DNA of 64,000 nt, taken from NCBI GenBank assembly GCA_910580235.1, contig CAJTVU010000003.1, positions 124,001-188,000 on the forward strand, written 5' to 3'. Below are positions 1-8,263 of this stretch, piece after piece (position 1 is the first letter of the stretch; each line of letters starts with the position of its first letter). Source of the stretch: an uncultured Dorea sp. (lineage in GTDB: Bacteria; Bacillota; Clostridia; Lachnospirales; Lachnospiraceae). The notes beneath the pieces are model-generated. The model saw only the letters and a list, made by a program, of their open reading frames with translations, did no database searches and had not been told where the DNA came from. Made by a program: the position numbers and the translations under genes.

Positions 1-210
1 GGATCCTACCGACAGATCGAGGAACCCGCTGACGATCAGGATCATCTCTCCATAAGCTATCAGAATGCCCACACAGAGCTGCCTCGTTACATTAATCAAG
101 TTACTGCTTTGAAGAAAGTAAGGGCTAATCAGGCTGCAGGCGATAAATAGCACGATCAGCACTATGTAAATGCTGAATTTTTGTAAATAATGCGTAACAT
201 TTGTTTTCAT
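1..210 (-). CDS. Sugar ABC transporter permease, RbsC-like (5' end only)
   Basis: This is the N-terminal 70 codons of a membrane permease of the ribose/galactose (BPD_transp_2) family; the rest runs off the window. A hydrophobic first helix (residues about 13-29) is followed by the family-typical stretch reading MILIVSGFLDLSVGS near the cut edge, a signature of RbsC/XylH-type permeases. The ATG at 210 has a GGAG site eight bases upstream. It starts 15 bp after the stop of the ATPase gene, so the two are one operon transcribed leftward. It would form the channel that the ATPase energises for import of a monosaccharide. The sugar cannot be told from this fragment. Confidence 0.88.
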   Translation of the reverse strand, partial: MKTNVTHYLQKFSIYIVLIVLFIACSLISPYFLQSSNLINVTRQLCVGILIAYGEMILIVSGFLDLSVGS

Positions 211-225
211 ATCTCTTCTCCTTCT

Positions 226-1725
226 TTACCCTTGTGTATCGATTCCTGCCGCATACCTCATAATCGTCTCCTGAGAAAAATCCTCCCGCCCGATGCACCC
301 GGTCACTTTTCCCTGGCACATGACATAAATGCGGTCGCACATTCCCAAAAGCTCCGGCAATTCTGACGACACCATAATGACCGCTTTCCCTTCTTTCACA
401 ATCTCTGTCATGAGCTTGTAGATCTCGAATTTAGCCCCGATATCAATCCCCCTTGTAGGCTCGTCCAGGATCATGATCTCTGGATTGCAGAGCATCCATC
501 TGGCTAACAGCACTTTCTGCTGGTTCCCGCCGGATAATTTCGAGATTTCTGTCCCGAGGGAAGGAGTTTTTACGTCCATCCTGCCAAACATCTGTGAAAC
601 TTCTGTGGATTCCTTCTTCCTGTGGGCATACCCACCGTAAATGTATTGTTTGAGCGACGCAAGGCTGGCATTTTCAAGAACGCTCCTGACTGGCACGATC
701 CCATCGTCTCTCCGGCTCTCAGAAAGCATGACAAGCTTTTTCTCAATGCTGTCCTGGCTGCTCTTAATCCCTGCTTCCTCCCCGTTGATCTTCACCGTTC
801 CGGAATCATGGTGATCCAGCCCGAACACAGCCCGCATCGTCTCTGTACGGCCTGCGCCGACAAGTCCTGCGAACCCGACGATCTCGCCTTTGCGCGCATA
901 GAAGCTTACGTCTTCAAAAAGGCCATGCTGTGTAAAGTGGTTGACTTCCAGCGCCTTTTCCCCGATAGCGACCTCTTCCTTCGGATATACATTCTCAATC
1001 TTCCTGCCAACCATTCTGGAGATAACTGTATCAAGGTCAAGATCCTCTGCTCTGTCCGTAGACACTACGCTCCCATCACGCAGGACGGAAATATCGTCGG
1101 AAATCTTAAATACCTCTTCCATCTTATGTGAAATGTAAATGATCGAAACACCCTTCTTTTTCAGCTCCTCGATCTTAGCGAACAGCTGAGCGACTTCCTT
1201 TTCCGTGATCGATGAGGTCGGCTCGTCCATAATGATGATCTGTGCGTTGTTGGTGATCGCCTTGATAATCTCCAACATCTGGATGTCAGACACCGTCAGC
1301 GTCTTAAGCTTCTGGTTAGGCGCATAGCTTAAGCCTTCCTCTTCAAGAAACTTTGTAGCCTCTCTGCGGACTTTCTTCCAATCGACCTTACCGAGCTTAT
1401 TCACAGGCAGGCGCCCCAGGAACAGGTTCTCTTCTACAGTAAGCTCCGGCACATAGTTCAGCTCCTGCGCGATCATAGAGATACCATGTTCTCTGGCCTG
1501 TATGGCATTTTTAATGTCAACCGGCTTCTCATCAATATATATCTGCCCTTTATCCGCTTTATAAAGTCCCATGATAATCTTCATTAACGTAGACTTTCCC
1601 GCGCCATTCTCGCCACACAGCGCGTGGACCGTCCCTTTGCGTACCGCAAAATCAATATTACTGAGCGCCTTCACGCCTGGAAACGACTTCTCCACCCCGG
1701 AAACTCTCATCTTTATTTCGTCCAT
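226..1725 (-). CDS. Sugar ABC transporter ATP-binding protein, RbsA/MglA type (two ATPase domains)
   Basis: A 499-residue tandem ATPase, the normal size for RbsA/MglA/XylG. The first domain carries a Walker A (GENGAGKST, about residue 36), a signature motif reading LTVSDIQMLEI and a Walker B ending IIMDEPTS. The second domain has a degenerate P-loop (GLVGAGRTE) but an intact LSGGNQQKV signature and Walker B (IMILDEPT), the usual asymmetry of this family. I chose ATG 1725 (MDEIKMRVSG) because a GGAGG site precedes it. A longer in-frame TTG at 1785 would overlap the -35 of the promoter at 1757-1785. It powers uptake of a pentose or hexose with the permease at 1-210; the binding protein gene lies outside the window. 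The divergent ROK gene is a plausible regulator. Confidence 0.93.
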   Translation of the reverse strand: MDEIKMRVSGVEKSFPGVKALSNIDFAVRKGTVHALCGENGAGKSTLMKIIMGLYKADKGQIYIDEKPVDIKNAIQAREHGISMIAQELNYVPELTVEENLFLGRLPVNKLGKVDWKKVRREATKFLEEEGLSYAPNQKLKTLTVSDIQMLEIIKAITNNAQIIIMDEPTSSITEKEVAQLFAKIEELKKKGVSIIYISHKMEEVFKISDDISVLRDGSVVSTDRAEDLDLDTVISRMVGRKIENVYPKEEVAIGEKALEVNHFTQHGLFEDVSFYARKGEIVGFAGLVGAGRTETMRAVFGLDHHDSGTVKINGEEAGIKSSQDSIEKKLVMLSESRRDDGIVPVRSVLENASLASLKQYIYGGYAHRKKESTEVSQMFGRMDVKTPSLGTEISKLSGGNQQKVLLARWMLCNPEIMILDEPTRGIDIGAKFEIYKLMTEIVKEGKAVIMVSSELPELLGMCDRIYVMCQGKVTGCIGREDFSQETIMRYAAGIDTQG

Positions 1726-1756
1726 ACCCTCTCCTCCCTTCCTTTTTGTTTTTTTC

Positions 1757-1785
1757 AGTGTACTCCAGGCATATTCTTTTGTCAA
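1757..1785 (-). promoter_or_regulatory. Sigma-A promoter of the sugar ABC operon
   Basis: Read on the minus strand, TTGACA (1785-1780) and TACACT (1762-1757) are separated by 17 bases. Both hexamers are close to consensus, and transcription would start about 25 bases ahead of the ATG at 1725. Confidence 0.75.
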
Positions 1786-1841
1786 TTAGTTTATTTATGT
1801 TTGTATCATTAAACAATATTTATATTATTTTTTTATGCATT

Positions 1842-1881
1842 ATCTACAATACTAACCTCTTTCATTCAGCATATTGTAGAT
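1842..1881. promoter_or_regulatory. Perfect 10-bp inverted repeat between divergent promoters
   Basis: ATCTACAATA at 1842-1851 is repeated as its exact reverse complement at 1872-1881, with 20 bases between. It lies in the AT-rich gap between the ABC promoter and the ROK promoter. It may be an operator (two half-sites) or a weak hairpin; on the plus strand it is followed by six T residues. No gene ends next to it on that strand, so I favour a regulatory role. Confidence 0.4.
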
Positions 1882-1940
1882 TTTTTAACATTTACTTTAA
1901 TTAGTTATTTTACTTATTTTGCATAGTTTTGTAAAAAATA

Positions 1941-1969
1941 TTGACTACTTTCATAAAATACTTTATCTT
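1941..1969 (+). promoter_or_regulatory. Promoter of the ROK regulator gene
   Basis: TTGACT (1941-1946) and TATCTT (1964-1969) are 17 bases apart, about 30 bases ahead of the ribosome binding site AAGGAGG of the ROK gene. Confidence 0.55.
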
Positions 1970-2001
1970 TAAATCAACATGATTTTAAGGAGGTGAGCAC
2001 A

Positions 2002-3123
2002 TTGCCAGAAGAAAAAGTAAAGACCCGTGATTTTGGCAATATCTACCGCTTGATTTACGAAAGGAAACAATGCTCCAGACAACAGATCGCAGAAGAGCTG
2101 GGCATCAGCCTTCCCACAATCACGCATAATCTGGCGCTTCTAAAAGATCAGGGCCTCATATATACTTCTGGTACTTTCCATTCGACTGGCGGGCGCAAAG
2201 CAAATATATTCCGTTGTGTCCCTGATGCAAAATATGCCCTGGGGATCGACATTACCCAGAACCATCTTTCCATTGTCATGATTAATCTGAACCTGGATAT
2301 CATTGATAGCGAAAGAATGAGGTACCCTTTCGAAGATACTTCTGCTTATTATGAAAATCTTCAAAAAAAGGTGGCACAATTCCTCGACAATCAGAAGCTG
2401 GATAGGAATAAGCTTCTTGGTATTGGCATTTCCCTGCCCGCAATTATTGAGTCAGACCAGAAAACTATATTTTACGCTACTGTAATCTCGCTGCTTGGAA
2501 ATTTTTACGAGCGGATCAGATCTTGTTTTCCTTATCCGTACCTGCTCTTTAATGACGCAAGCTCCGCAGGGCTCGCCGAAAGCTGGCACTCTAATCTCGA
2601 CAAGCCAATGCTATATCTGTCTTTAAGCAGCAGCGTAGGCGGCGCTTTTCTAAATAACGGAAAGCTTTTCCCCGGCGCCAACTCCCACTCTTCTGAGTTC
2701 GGCCATATGTGCATCATACCTCATGGGAAACGATGCTATTGCGGAAGCTACGGATGCCTGGACGCCTATTGCTCCGCAAAAGTACTCTCCGACTTCACTG
2801 GCGGTAACCTGATGGAGTTCTTCAAGGAATTATCCTCCGGCAACCCCGGATACCGCAGAGTCTTCGACGACTACCTTGATTATCTGGCAATCGCAGTAAA
2901 CAATCTCCGTATGTGCTATGACTGCGACGTCATCATCGGCGGCACTGTCGGATCCTTTATGTCAGACTACATAAAGGATCTCCGGAAAAAGGCCATCCAG
3001 CTCAATCCTTTCGAAAAAAACGGCGATTATATACTATGCTGCCATTACCGCACAGAAGCTTCGGCAGTAGGAGCAGCCGCCCACTATATCAATCAGTTCA
3101 TTCAAGAATTGGGGACGGGGTAA
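2002..3123 (+). CDS. ROK-family transcriptional regulator (NagC/XylR type)
   Basis: This 373-residue protein has an N-terminal winged helix (about residues 10-60, with SRQQIAEELGISLPTITHNL as the recognition region) and a C-terminal ROK sugar-binding/kinase fold. The ROK zinc motif is present as CYCGSYGCLDAYC near residue 245. I prefer the TTG at 2002 (PEEKVKTRD) because AAGGAGG lies eight bases upstream; the in-frame GTG at 1993 overlaps that site. It faces the sugar ABC operon and probably represses it until its sugar binds. The last codons (ELGTG, then stop) lie inside the palindromic repeat at 3107-3148, so the repeat has supplied the C-terminus. Confidence 0.9.
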   Translation: MPEEKVKTRDFGNIYRLIYERKQCSRQQIAEELGISLPTITHNLALLKDQGLIYTSGTFHSTGGRKANIFRCVPDAKYALGIDITQNHLSIVMINLNLDIIDSERMRYPFEDTSAYYENLQKKVAQFLDNQKLDRNKLLGIGISLPAIIESDQKTIFYATVISLLGNFYERIRSCFPYPYLLFNDASSAGLAESWHSNLDKPMLYLSLSSSVGGAFLNNGKLFPGANSHSSEFGHMCIIPHGKRCYCGSYGCLDAYCSAKVLSDFTGGNLMEFFKELSSGNPGYRRVFDDYLDYLAIAVNNLRMCYDCDVIIGGTVGSFMSDYIKDLRKKAIQLNPFEKNGDYILCCHYRTEASAVGAAAHYINQFIQELGTG

Positions 3124-3148
3124 AATGAATTTTACCCCGTCCCCAATT
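3107..3148. repeat. REP-like palindrome, copy 1
   Basis: A perfect 20-bp inverted repeat (3107-3126 and 3129-3148) with a two-base centre; each arm contains GGGGACGGGGTAAAAT. It covers the last codons and stop of the ROK gene. Near-identical palindromes occur at 3876-3913 and 26950-26991. No T-tract follows, so it is not a standard terminator. Confidence 0.9.
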
Positions 3149-3151
3149 TGC

Positions 3152-3181
3152 TTGACAAACCTACCGCCGGTATGATATTAT
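3152..3181 (+). promoter_or_regulatory. tetR promoter with embedded palindromic operator
   Basis: TTGACA (3152-3157) and TATTAT (3176-3181) are 18 bases apart. The spacer contains the palindrome TACCG-C-CGGTA (3162-3172). A palindrome inside the promoter of a TetR gene is the usual autoregulatory operator layout, so it probably controls both tetR and the MFS gene behind it. Confidence 0.55.
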
Positions 3182-3220
3182 GCAAACATACTAACAGAAT
3201 GTAAGAAAGAGGAGGAAATA

Positions 3221-3874
3221 ATGTCCCGAAATAAGCATCCAGAAGAGACCGTTAATTTAATATTAGACGTTGCTTTCCGCTTATTCATGGAAAAGGGATT
3301 TGAGTACACTTCGATCCAGGATATTATCAATAACCTGGGAGGGCTTAGCAAGGGCGCTATCTATCATCATTTTAAGTCGAAAGAAGATATACTGGTCGCA
3401 GTTACAGAACGGATGACAGCAGAATCCAATCAAATGCTTGCAGCCATACGCGACCGCACCGACCTTAGTGGGAAAGAAAAATTAAAGACTATTTTTAAAG
3501 AATCCATCCAGCGGCCTGTGCAGAACGATATTTTTACAGCAGCCCCCAATTTCCATAATAATCCGAAGCTCCTTTTCAGCCTTTTGCACGACACGATAGA
3601 AGAGGCAGCGCCAAACTATATCGCTCCGATCATTCGGCAAGGCATTTCCGACGGCTCTATTCAGACAGATCATCCAGAACAGCTGGCCGAACTGATCCTG
3701 CTCGCTGCAAATGTCTGGATGAACCCCATGATATTCGACAGTTCTGAGGAAGAATCCTACCGCAAATTTATCGTGTTCAGCCACATGCTGCAAGGCTTCG
3801 GCTTAGACATTGTAGACAAGGAGATGTTAGACCGACTACAGGAGCTGACATCTATTTACCAAAAGAACAAGTAA
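3221..3874 (+). CDS. TetR/AcrR-family transcriptional regulator
   Basis: A 217-residue protein with the family's N-terminal helix-turn-helix (residues about 10-55; the recognition region reads GGLSKGAIYHHFKSKEDIL). The C-terminal ligand-binding region is all-helical and has no assigned ligand. The start has a strong GAGGAGG site. It is followed, after a palindromic repeat, by an MFS exporter in the same direction. The pair therefore looks like an efflux pump with its repressor, and the palindrome in its promoter supports autorepression. The effector cannot be predicted. Confidence 0.9.
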   Translation: MSRNKHPEETVNLILDVAFRLFMEKGFEYTSIQDIINNLGGLSKGAIYHHFKSKEDILVAVTERMTAESNQMLAAIRDRTDLSGKEKLKTIFKESIQRPVQNDIFTAAPNFHNNPKLLFSLLHDTIEEAAPNYIAPIIRQGISDGSIQTDHPEQLAELILLAANVWMNPMIFDSSEEESYRKFIVFSHMLQGFGLDIVDKEMLDRLQELTSIYQKNK

Positions 3875-3875
3875 G

Positions 3876-3913
3876 TTGGGGACGGGGTAAAATGAATTTT
3901 ACCCCGTCCCCAA
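3876..3913. repeat. REP-like palindrome, copy 2
   Basis: A perfect 18-bp inverted repeat (3876-3893 and 3896-3913) with the same arm as copy 1. It fills the gap between the tetR stop codon and the MFS ribosome binding site (AAAGGAGGAG at 3912-3921). In mRNA it would fold into a stable hairpin directly before the MFS start and could lower or couple its translation. Confidence 0.88.
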
Positions 3914-3924
3914 AGGAGGAGAAA

Positions 3925-5169
3925 ATGAAGCAGAAATTGTTTTCAAAGGATTTTACATTAGTCGTTATCGGACAGATCATCTCGCTGTTTGGCAATGCAA
4001 CGATCCGATTTGCGTTACCGCTCTACTTATTAAATCTGACAGGATCGTCGGCGCTTTATGGGACTGTTACAGCCTGTGCTTTTATTCCTGCCATCCTGTT
4101 ATCGCCTGTAGGCGGGATTGTCGCCGACCGGGTGAATAAGCGGAATGTTATGGTAATATTGGACTTTTTTACAGCGACGGTCATATTCGTATTTTCTTTA
4201 TTAATGCACAGCGTCGATCTCGTCCTCCTGCTGACAGTCACGCTCATGCTTTTCTACGGTATTGCGGGCGCATACCAGCCGTCCGTACAGGCGAGCATCC
4301 CTGCCCTGGTAGACCAGGATAATTTTATGGTAGCAAATTCTATCATTAACACGATTAATTCTTTTGCATCTCTGTTAGGTCCTGTGCTGGGGGGCATCTT
4401 ATACAGCGCCTATGGCCTGGAGCCTGTGCTGCTTGTTTGCGGAGTATGCTTTTTTGTGTCGGCAGTTATGGAGATCTTTATTAAAATACCATTTCAAAAA
4501 CAGTCCTCAAACGGCAGCTTATGGAAGACTGTTAAGGCTGATTTTCACGAGAGCATCCGCTTTATCCGAAAGGAAAAGCCGGTGATAGGAAAAGCCCTTC
4601 TTGTCGTCTGCGGGATTAATCTATTCCTCTCTGCAATGATTATCGTTGCGCTGCCCTATCTGGTGACAGAAGTATTGGACTTGCAGGCTTCGCAGGCAAA
4701 CAGGCTTTATGGCTTCGCACAGGGGGCATTAGCGGCGGGCGGCCTGTCCGGAGGCATCTGCGCGGGCATCTTCGCAAACAAGCTGTCCCTGCAGAAATCG
4801 GGCAATCTGGTGACAGCCTGCGCCGTATCTGTATTCCCCATCGGCGCCGCGCTTATACTATCCTCATCTGGCATTATAAATTATATCGTTATAACGATAT
4901 GCTGTTTTATCGTTATGGTATTTTCAACTACTTTTTCCGTACAGATGATGTCCTTTATCCAGGCGGAGACTCCACAGAACCTGATCGGGAAAGTAATCGC
5001 TGTCGTCCTTACCATCGCCATGTGCTCACAGCCTTTAGGCAACGCACTATACGGCGTCCTGTTTGAAATCTGCAAAGGGTGCGAATATGCAGTCATCCTA
5101 TTTTCAGGCACCGTCTCGCTCATAATCGCTATCCGCAGCAGGCGCATCTTCCAAAATATCCACAAGTAG
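3925..5169 (+). CDS. MFS transporter, DHA/enterobactin-exporter-like
   Basis: A 414-residue membrane protein with about 12 predicted helices, beginning with a basic cytoplasmic tail. Between helices 2 and 3 it has the MFS motif-A-like segment GGIVADRVNKRNV. The size and pattern match the MFS_3/EntS-like group of exporters common in Firmicutes. ATG 3925 follows AAAGGAGGAGAAA; an upstream in-frame ATG inside the palindrome is rejected. It is co-directional with the TetR gene 50 bp upstream, so drug or metabolite efflux is the likely role. The substrate is unknown. Confidence 0.88.
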   Translation: MKQKLFSKDFTLVVIGQIISLFGNATIRFALPLYLLNLTGSSALYGTVTACAFIPAILLSPVGGIVADRVNKRNVMVILDFFTATVIFVFSLLMHSVDLVLLLTVTLMLFYGIAGAYQPSVQASIPALVDQDNFMVANSIINTINSFASLLGPVLGGILYSAYGLEPVLLVCGVCFFVSAVMEIFIKIPFQKQSSNGSLWKTVKADFHESIRFIRKEKPVIGKALLVVCGINLFLSAMIIVALPYLVTEVLDLQASQANRLYGFAQGALAAGGLSGGICAGIFANKLSLQKSGNLVTACAVSVFPIGAALILSSSGIINYIVITICCFIVMVFSTTFSVQMMSFIQAETPQNLIGKVIAVVLTIAMCSQPLGNALYGVLFEICKGCEYAVILFSGTVSLIIAIRSRRIFQNIHK

Positions 5170-5199
5170 CCGCCATTCAAAAATATAAATGTGGAAAAA

Positions 5200-5239
5200 A
5201 TATAGCCGGGAGATCTTCTGCAAAACCTCCCGGCTATAT
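5200..5239. terminator. Bidirectional intrinsic terminator between convergent genes
   Basis: Arms ATATAGCCGGGAG (5200-5212) and CTCCCGGCTATAT (5227-5239) form a perfect 13-bp stem between the MFS gene and the leftward XRE gene. On the minus strand the stem is followed by six T residues, so it is strongest for the XRE transcript. Confidence 0.82.
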
Positions 5240-5247
5240 CTTTGCCC

Positions 5248-5760
5248 TCAGTGTACGATGTTCTTTAATAAGCGTATCTTAGCGGCTTTAATCCTGGACA
5301 TATAACGGCTGGAATATAAAGCCCCTGTTAGCAGCGTGCCAAGGACAAATCCCAGAGCAATATTCACAATAGCCTCATAAGGCTGCACTTCTGCAAGCCC
5401 TAAAGTATCGATCGCTATATAGACCACCATGCCGACAATCGCTACAATAAACATAGCGCACATTTTTTTCGATACAGAATCCCTCTCCACATTATTGTAA
5501 TCGGCAATCTTAAGCATAAGCTCTTCTGTCTTTCTGTCCATACTACTATCCTTCCTTTCCCCATCTAATATTTCCCCAACTTCAATATCATAGTATTTCG
5601 CAAGTTCGATAAGCAGATCAAAATCTGGCATAGTTAGACCATTCTCCCACCGCGAAATGCTCCGGTTAGACACTCCCAGCATCTCAGCAAGCTCCGCCTG
5701 TGTGACGGCTTGTTCACTTCGTAGCCTTCTCAGGAATCTTCCAACTTTCTGTTGATCCAT
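5248..5760 (-). CDS. XRE-family regulator with two membrane helices
   Basis: A 170-residue protein. Residues about 5-60 are a Cro/CI helix-turn-helix (TQAELAEMLGVSNRSISRWE). The C-terminal third contains two hydrophobic segments (about 105-122 and 135-155) ending in a basic tail, so the DNA-binding domain is probably tethered to the membrane. ATG 5760 has AAAGGAGG upstream; the longer reading frame has no ribosome binding site. Membrane-anchored XRE proteins are frequent in Firmicutes and usually of unknown signal. It is monocistronic, ending at the shared terminator, and is not obviously linked to the genes upstream. Confidence 0.83.
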   Translation of the reverse strand: MDQQKVGRFLRRLRSEQAVTQAELAEMLGVSNRSISRWENGLTMPDFDLLIELAKYYDIEVGEILDGERKDSSMDRKTEELMLKIADYNNVERDSVSKKMCAMFIVAIVGMVVYIAIDTLGLAEVQPYEAIVNIALGFVLGTLLTGALYSSRYMSRIKAAKIRLLKNIVH

Positions 5761-5830
5761 ATATTTCTGCCTCCTTTCGCCTTCGAGTATAGCCCCTCCG
5801 GCAAAAAAAGTACAGGACAGCATCTGAGAA

Positions 5831-6754
5831 TCAGCATTTGTCCTCTTCTTTTTCATCATATTCTGCCGCAGCCCTGTCCGTCGATGCATACAGCAATACT
5901 TTATTTCCACATGTCAACCTATACTCTGCCCTACAGGCGATATTCTCTCGTATTCTCCGTGTCATCCTCCCACTGTCCGGGGCTTTTAGCACGTTTCCTC
6001 CAGGCTCCAGAAATCGCACGTGCAGTCTGTATCGCCCCTGGCGGATCAGCAGCTCCCCATCTCCTAATCTCTCGACCGACGCGCCCAGATACGTCGCAAA
6101 ACGGTATTCCCTGCCCTCTCTGAAGAGAAGCCCGATAGCTCCCGTAAATCGCGCTCCTGCCAGCGGGATCGACGCCGCCGCTACCATAATAGAGCCTTCC
6201 GGGAGGAAATGCTGCGTCCATATATATCTTTCAGGAAATGAAGTCCCGCTGTCTCCCTCCATATATCCCAGTCCATTTTGAAATCTTACTTTCTCATCAT
6301 TAATCCTCAGCTCGCCATCCACAGTATGCCTCATACTGTAGACTGTATGTCTGCACTCCATTCCGGGAATCAATGCAAAGGGCCCCATAATATCATACTT
6401 TGGCTCCGAAAATCCTCCAAAATGCAGGCAGCCTCTGACCCTCGCTTTTGAAGAGGCCGGTTTGCGGCCATCGCCCATATGCACGACATGACCGGCTCCT
6501 TCTGACAGGATCGCTTCGAAATCGAAGCATATTCCTCTCCGTGAGAACAGATTGTCCCCAATCCGCATAATTCCTTTTTTCCGATCGATCCGAAACTTAG
6601 CGATCGGGAATTCCCTATACAGGCTCCCGCTCCCGGTAATCACCTGCACAGAGCAAGAGTTCTTCCCAGACGACAGGTGTACGGCGGGAATGACAGCAAA
6701 GCTGCCTTCTTTTCCCTGGCATCGAAAATACCATCCATAGAAATAATCACTCAT
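5831..6754 (-). CDS. Tocopherol-cyclase-family protein
   Basis: A 307-residue protein whose N-terminus (SDYFYGWYFRCQGKEGSFAV) and later segments (FGGFSEPKYDIMGPFALIPG, then GYMEGDSGTSFPERYIW) match the lipocalin-like tocopherol cyclase family found in plants, cyanobacteria and some gut Firmicutes. In plants the enzyme closes the chromanol ring of vitamin E; the bacterial function is not established. The ATG at 6754 lies inside the end of the upstream oxidoreductase gene (8-bp overlap), indicating translational coupling. No signal peptide is visible. A lipid or quinone-like substrate shared with the oxidoreductase is inference. Confidence 0.8.
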   Translation of the reverse strand: MSDYFYGWYFRCQGKEGSFAVIPAVHLSSGKNSCSVQVITGSGSLYREFPIAKFRIDRKKGIMRIGDNLFSRRGICFDFEAILSEGAGHVVHMGDGRKPASSKARVRGCLHFGGFSEPKYDIMGPFALIPGMECRHTVYSMRHTVDGELRINDEKVRFQNGLGYMEGDSGTSFPERYIWTQHFLPEGSIMVAAASIPLAGARFTGAIGLLFREGREYRFATYLGASVERLGDGELLIRQGRYRLHVRFLEPGGNVLKAPDSGRMTRRIRENIACRAEYRLTCGNKVLLYASTDRAAAEYDEKEEDKC

Positions 6755-8180
6755 ACCGGATCCCTTCCTGCGCCGGCCCGTCCAGCAGGTTCCCTTCATA
6801 GTCAAAACGCGACCCATGGCAAGGACAGTCCCAGGAGCGCTCATCCGGATTCCATGTCAGCTCACAGCCCATGTGGGGGCAGACTATATCCACCTGGCAG
6901 AGCGTATCTTCCTCCGTCTTGTACACGCCCGCTTTCCCCTCAGGCGTCTCTACCACCGCCCCGTGCCCTCTCTCAAGCGCCGCGGCCGTCTCAGCCGGAA
7001 TATGGAAAAATCGTTTCGCCAGCCCTTTTACGGCTTGCCCGCCCTCCTTCATAATCCCCGCAGCATCTTCTGTTGAAAATCTGGACGGTGCAAATACTTC
7101 TGCGTACGGATTCTCAATCCCGCAGACTATATCTTTAAGCAGCATCCCAGACACCATGGAAGAGCTCATACCCCACTTCTGGAATCCCGTTGTCACGAGC
7201 CAGCCTGGATGTTCGGCAGCATACTGCCCGATAAACGGGATGTTGTCTGCTGTGATACAGTCCTGCGCCGACCAGCAGGCCGCCACAGAGCTTGCAGGAT
7301 ACAGCTTCCTGGCAGCGTCCTTCAGCCTCCCGAACCGCCTGCCCTCCTGGTTCTCTCCAGTCCTGTGCGCCTGCCCGCCAAACAAAATGTACTTATCATA
7401 CTGCCTGAAAGAAAGAGCGTCTTCCCCGTCCCCTATATACATTCCATCCAGACTTCCGGCATTCTCAAGGGCAAGTACATAAGAACGTTCCTGATGCATC
7501 CTTGCAAAGTACATACCGGGGAAATTAATAAAAGGAAAATGAACAGCAAAAATAATCTTATCCGCCTTCACACTTCCCCGCGCTGTTCTTACAAGATTCT
7601 CCTCCACTTCCGTCACCCTCGTATCTTCGTATATCGTCAGCCGCTCTGCCAGCGCCTCGATAAATTTCAGCGGATGGAACTCGGCCTGACAGGGAAAGCA
7701 CACCGCACCGGCACAAGATACCGGAATCTCGATCTTCTCCTTGAAAACCGCGTCGATTCCCAACCGCTGCGCCGCCTCCGCCTCCTGTCTTAGCTTTTCC
7801 CCATCCGCAGAATAGACGTAAGCGTCGGTCTCTGTCAGGCTACAATCGATATGCTCCTCTCGGATAATCTTTTTGTACTCCTCCACCGCACCTTGATTCG
7901 CCTGCACATATCTCCTCGCCGTTTCTTCTCCCTTCTTCTCAATAAACGTCCGACAGAATAGCCCATGCTGTGATGTAATCTTTGCCGTAGTATTCTTCGT
8001 CTGCCCCCCTCCGATCCGGTCAGCCTCCAGAACGACAGAGCGGATCCCGGCCTTCTTAAGATGCCATGCAGCCAATATGCCCGCCATACCGCCGCCCACC
8101 ACAGCCACATCTGCCTCAATGTCTCTCTCCAGAGCCGGCCTTTTCTTCCTGTCACTCGTTTTAACCCATATAGATTCCAT
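6747..8180 (-). CDS. FAD-dependent oxidoreductase with C-terminal Rieske [2Fe-2S] domain
   Basis: A 477-residue two-domain protein. Residues about 22-45 form the FAD-binding Rossmann motif (VAVVGGGMAGILAAWHL) of DAO-type oxidoreductases. The C-terminus carries the Rieske ligands CPHMGC (about 433) and CPCHGSRF (about 452). This layout matches the family annotated as FAD-dependent oxidoreductase with Rieske domain in Bacillus and clostridia. Start ATG 8180 is preceded by GGAGGCAG. It is coupled to the tocopherol-cyclase-like gene, so the two probably act on the same molecule. The cytoplasmic redox partner is unknown. Confidence 0.88.
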   Translation of the reverse strand: MESIWVKTSDRKKRPALERDIEADVAVVGGGMAGILAAWHLKKAGIRSVVLEADRIGGGQTKNTTAKITSQHGLFCRTFIEKKGEETARRYVQANQGAVEEYKKIIREEHIDCSLTETDAYVYSADGEKLRQEAEAAQRLGIDAVFKEKIEIPVSCAGAVCFPCQAEFHPLKFIEALAERLTIYEDTRVTEVEENLVRTARGSVKADKIIFAVHFPFINFPGMYFARMHQERSYVLALENAGSLDGMYIGDGEDALSFRQYDKYILFGGQAHRTGENQEGRRFGRLKDAARKLYPASSVAACWSAQDCITADNIPFIGQYAAEHPGWLVTTGFQKWGMSSSMVSGMLLKDIVCGIENPYAEVFAPSRFSTEDAAGIMKEGGQAVKGLAKRFFHIPAETAAALERGHGAVVETPEGKAGVYKTEEDTLCQVDIVCPHMGCELTWNPDERSWDCPCHGSRFDYEGNLLDGPAQEGIRYE

Positions 8181-8263
8181 TTCCTGCCTCCTGTGTCCTT
8201 TTCATTTAACATTTCCCACTGGAAGCGGTTTATGCAGGAACTATATAAATTAATCGCCGTACG

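Noticed and set aside
622..1131. Plus-strand reading frame of 169 codons across the ABC ATPase gene
   Set aside because: It is antisense to a well-supported ATPase, has no ribosome binding site and no recognisable motif.
3107..3148. Palindrome as an intrinsic terminator of the ROK gene
   Set aside because: No T-run follows on either strand, and identical palindromes occur directly ahead of start codons.
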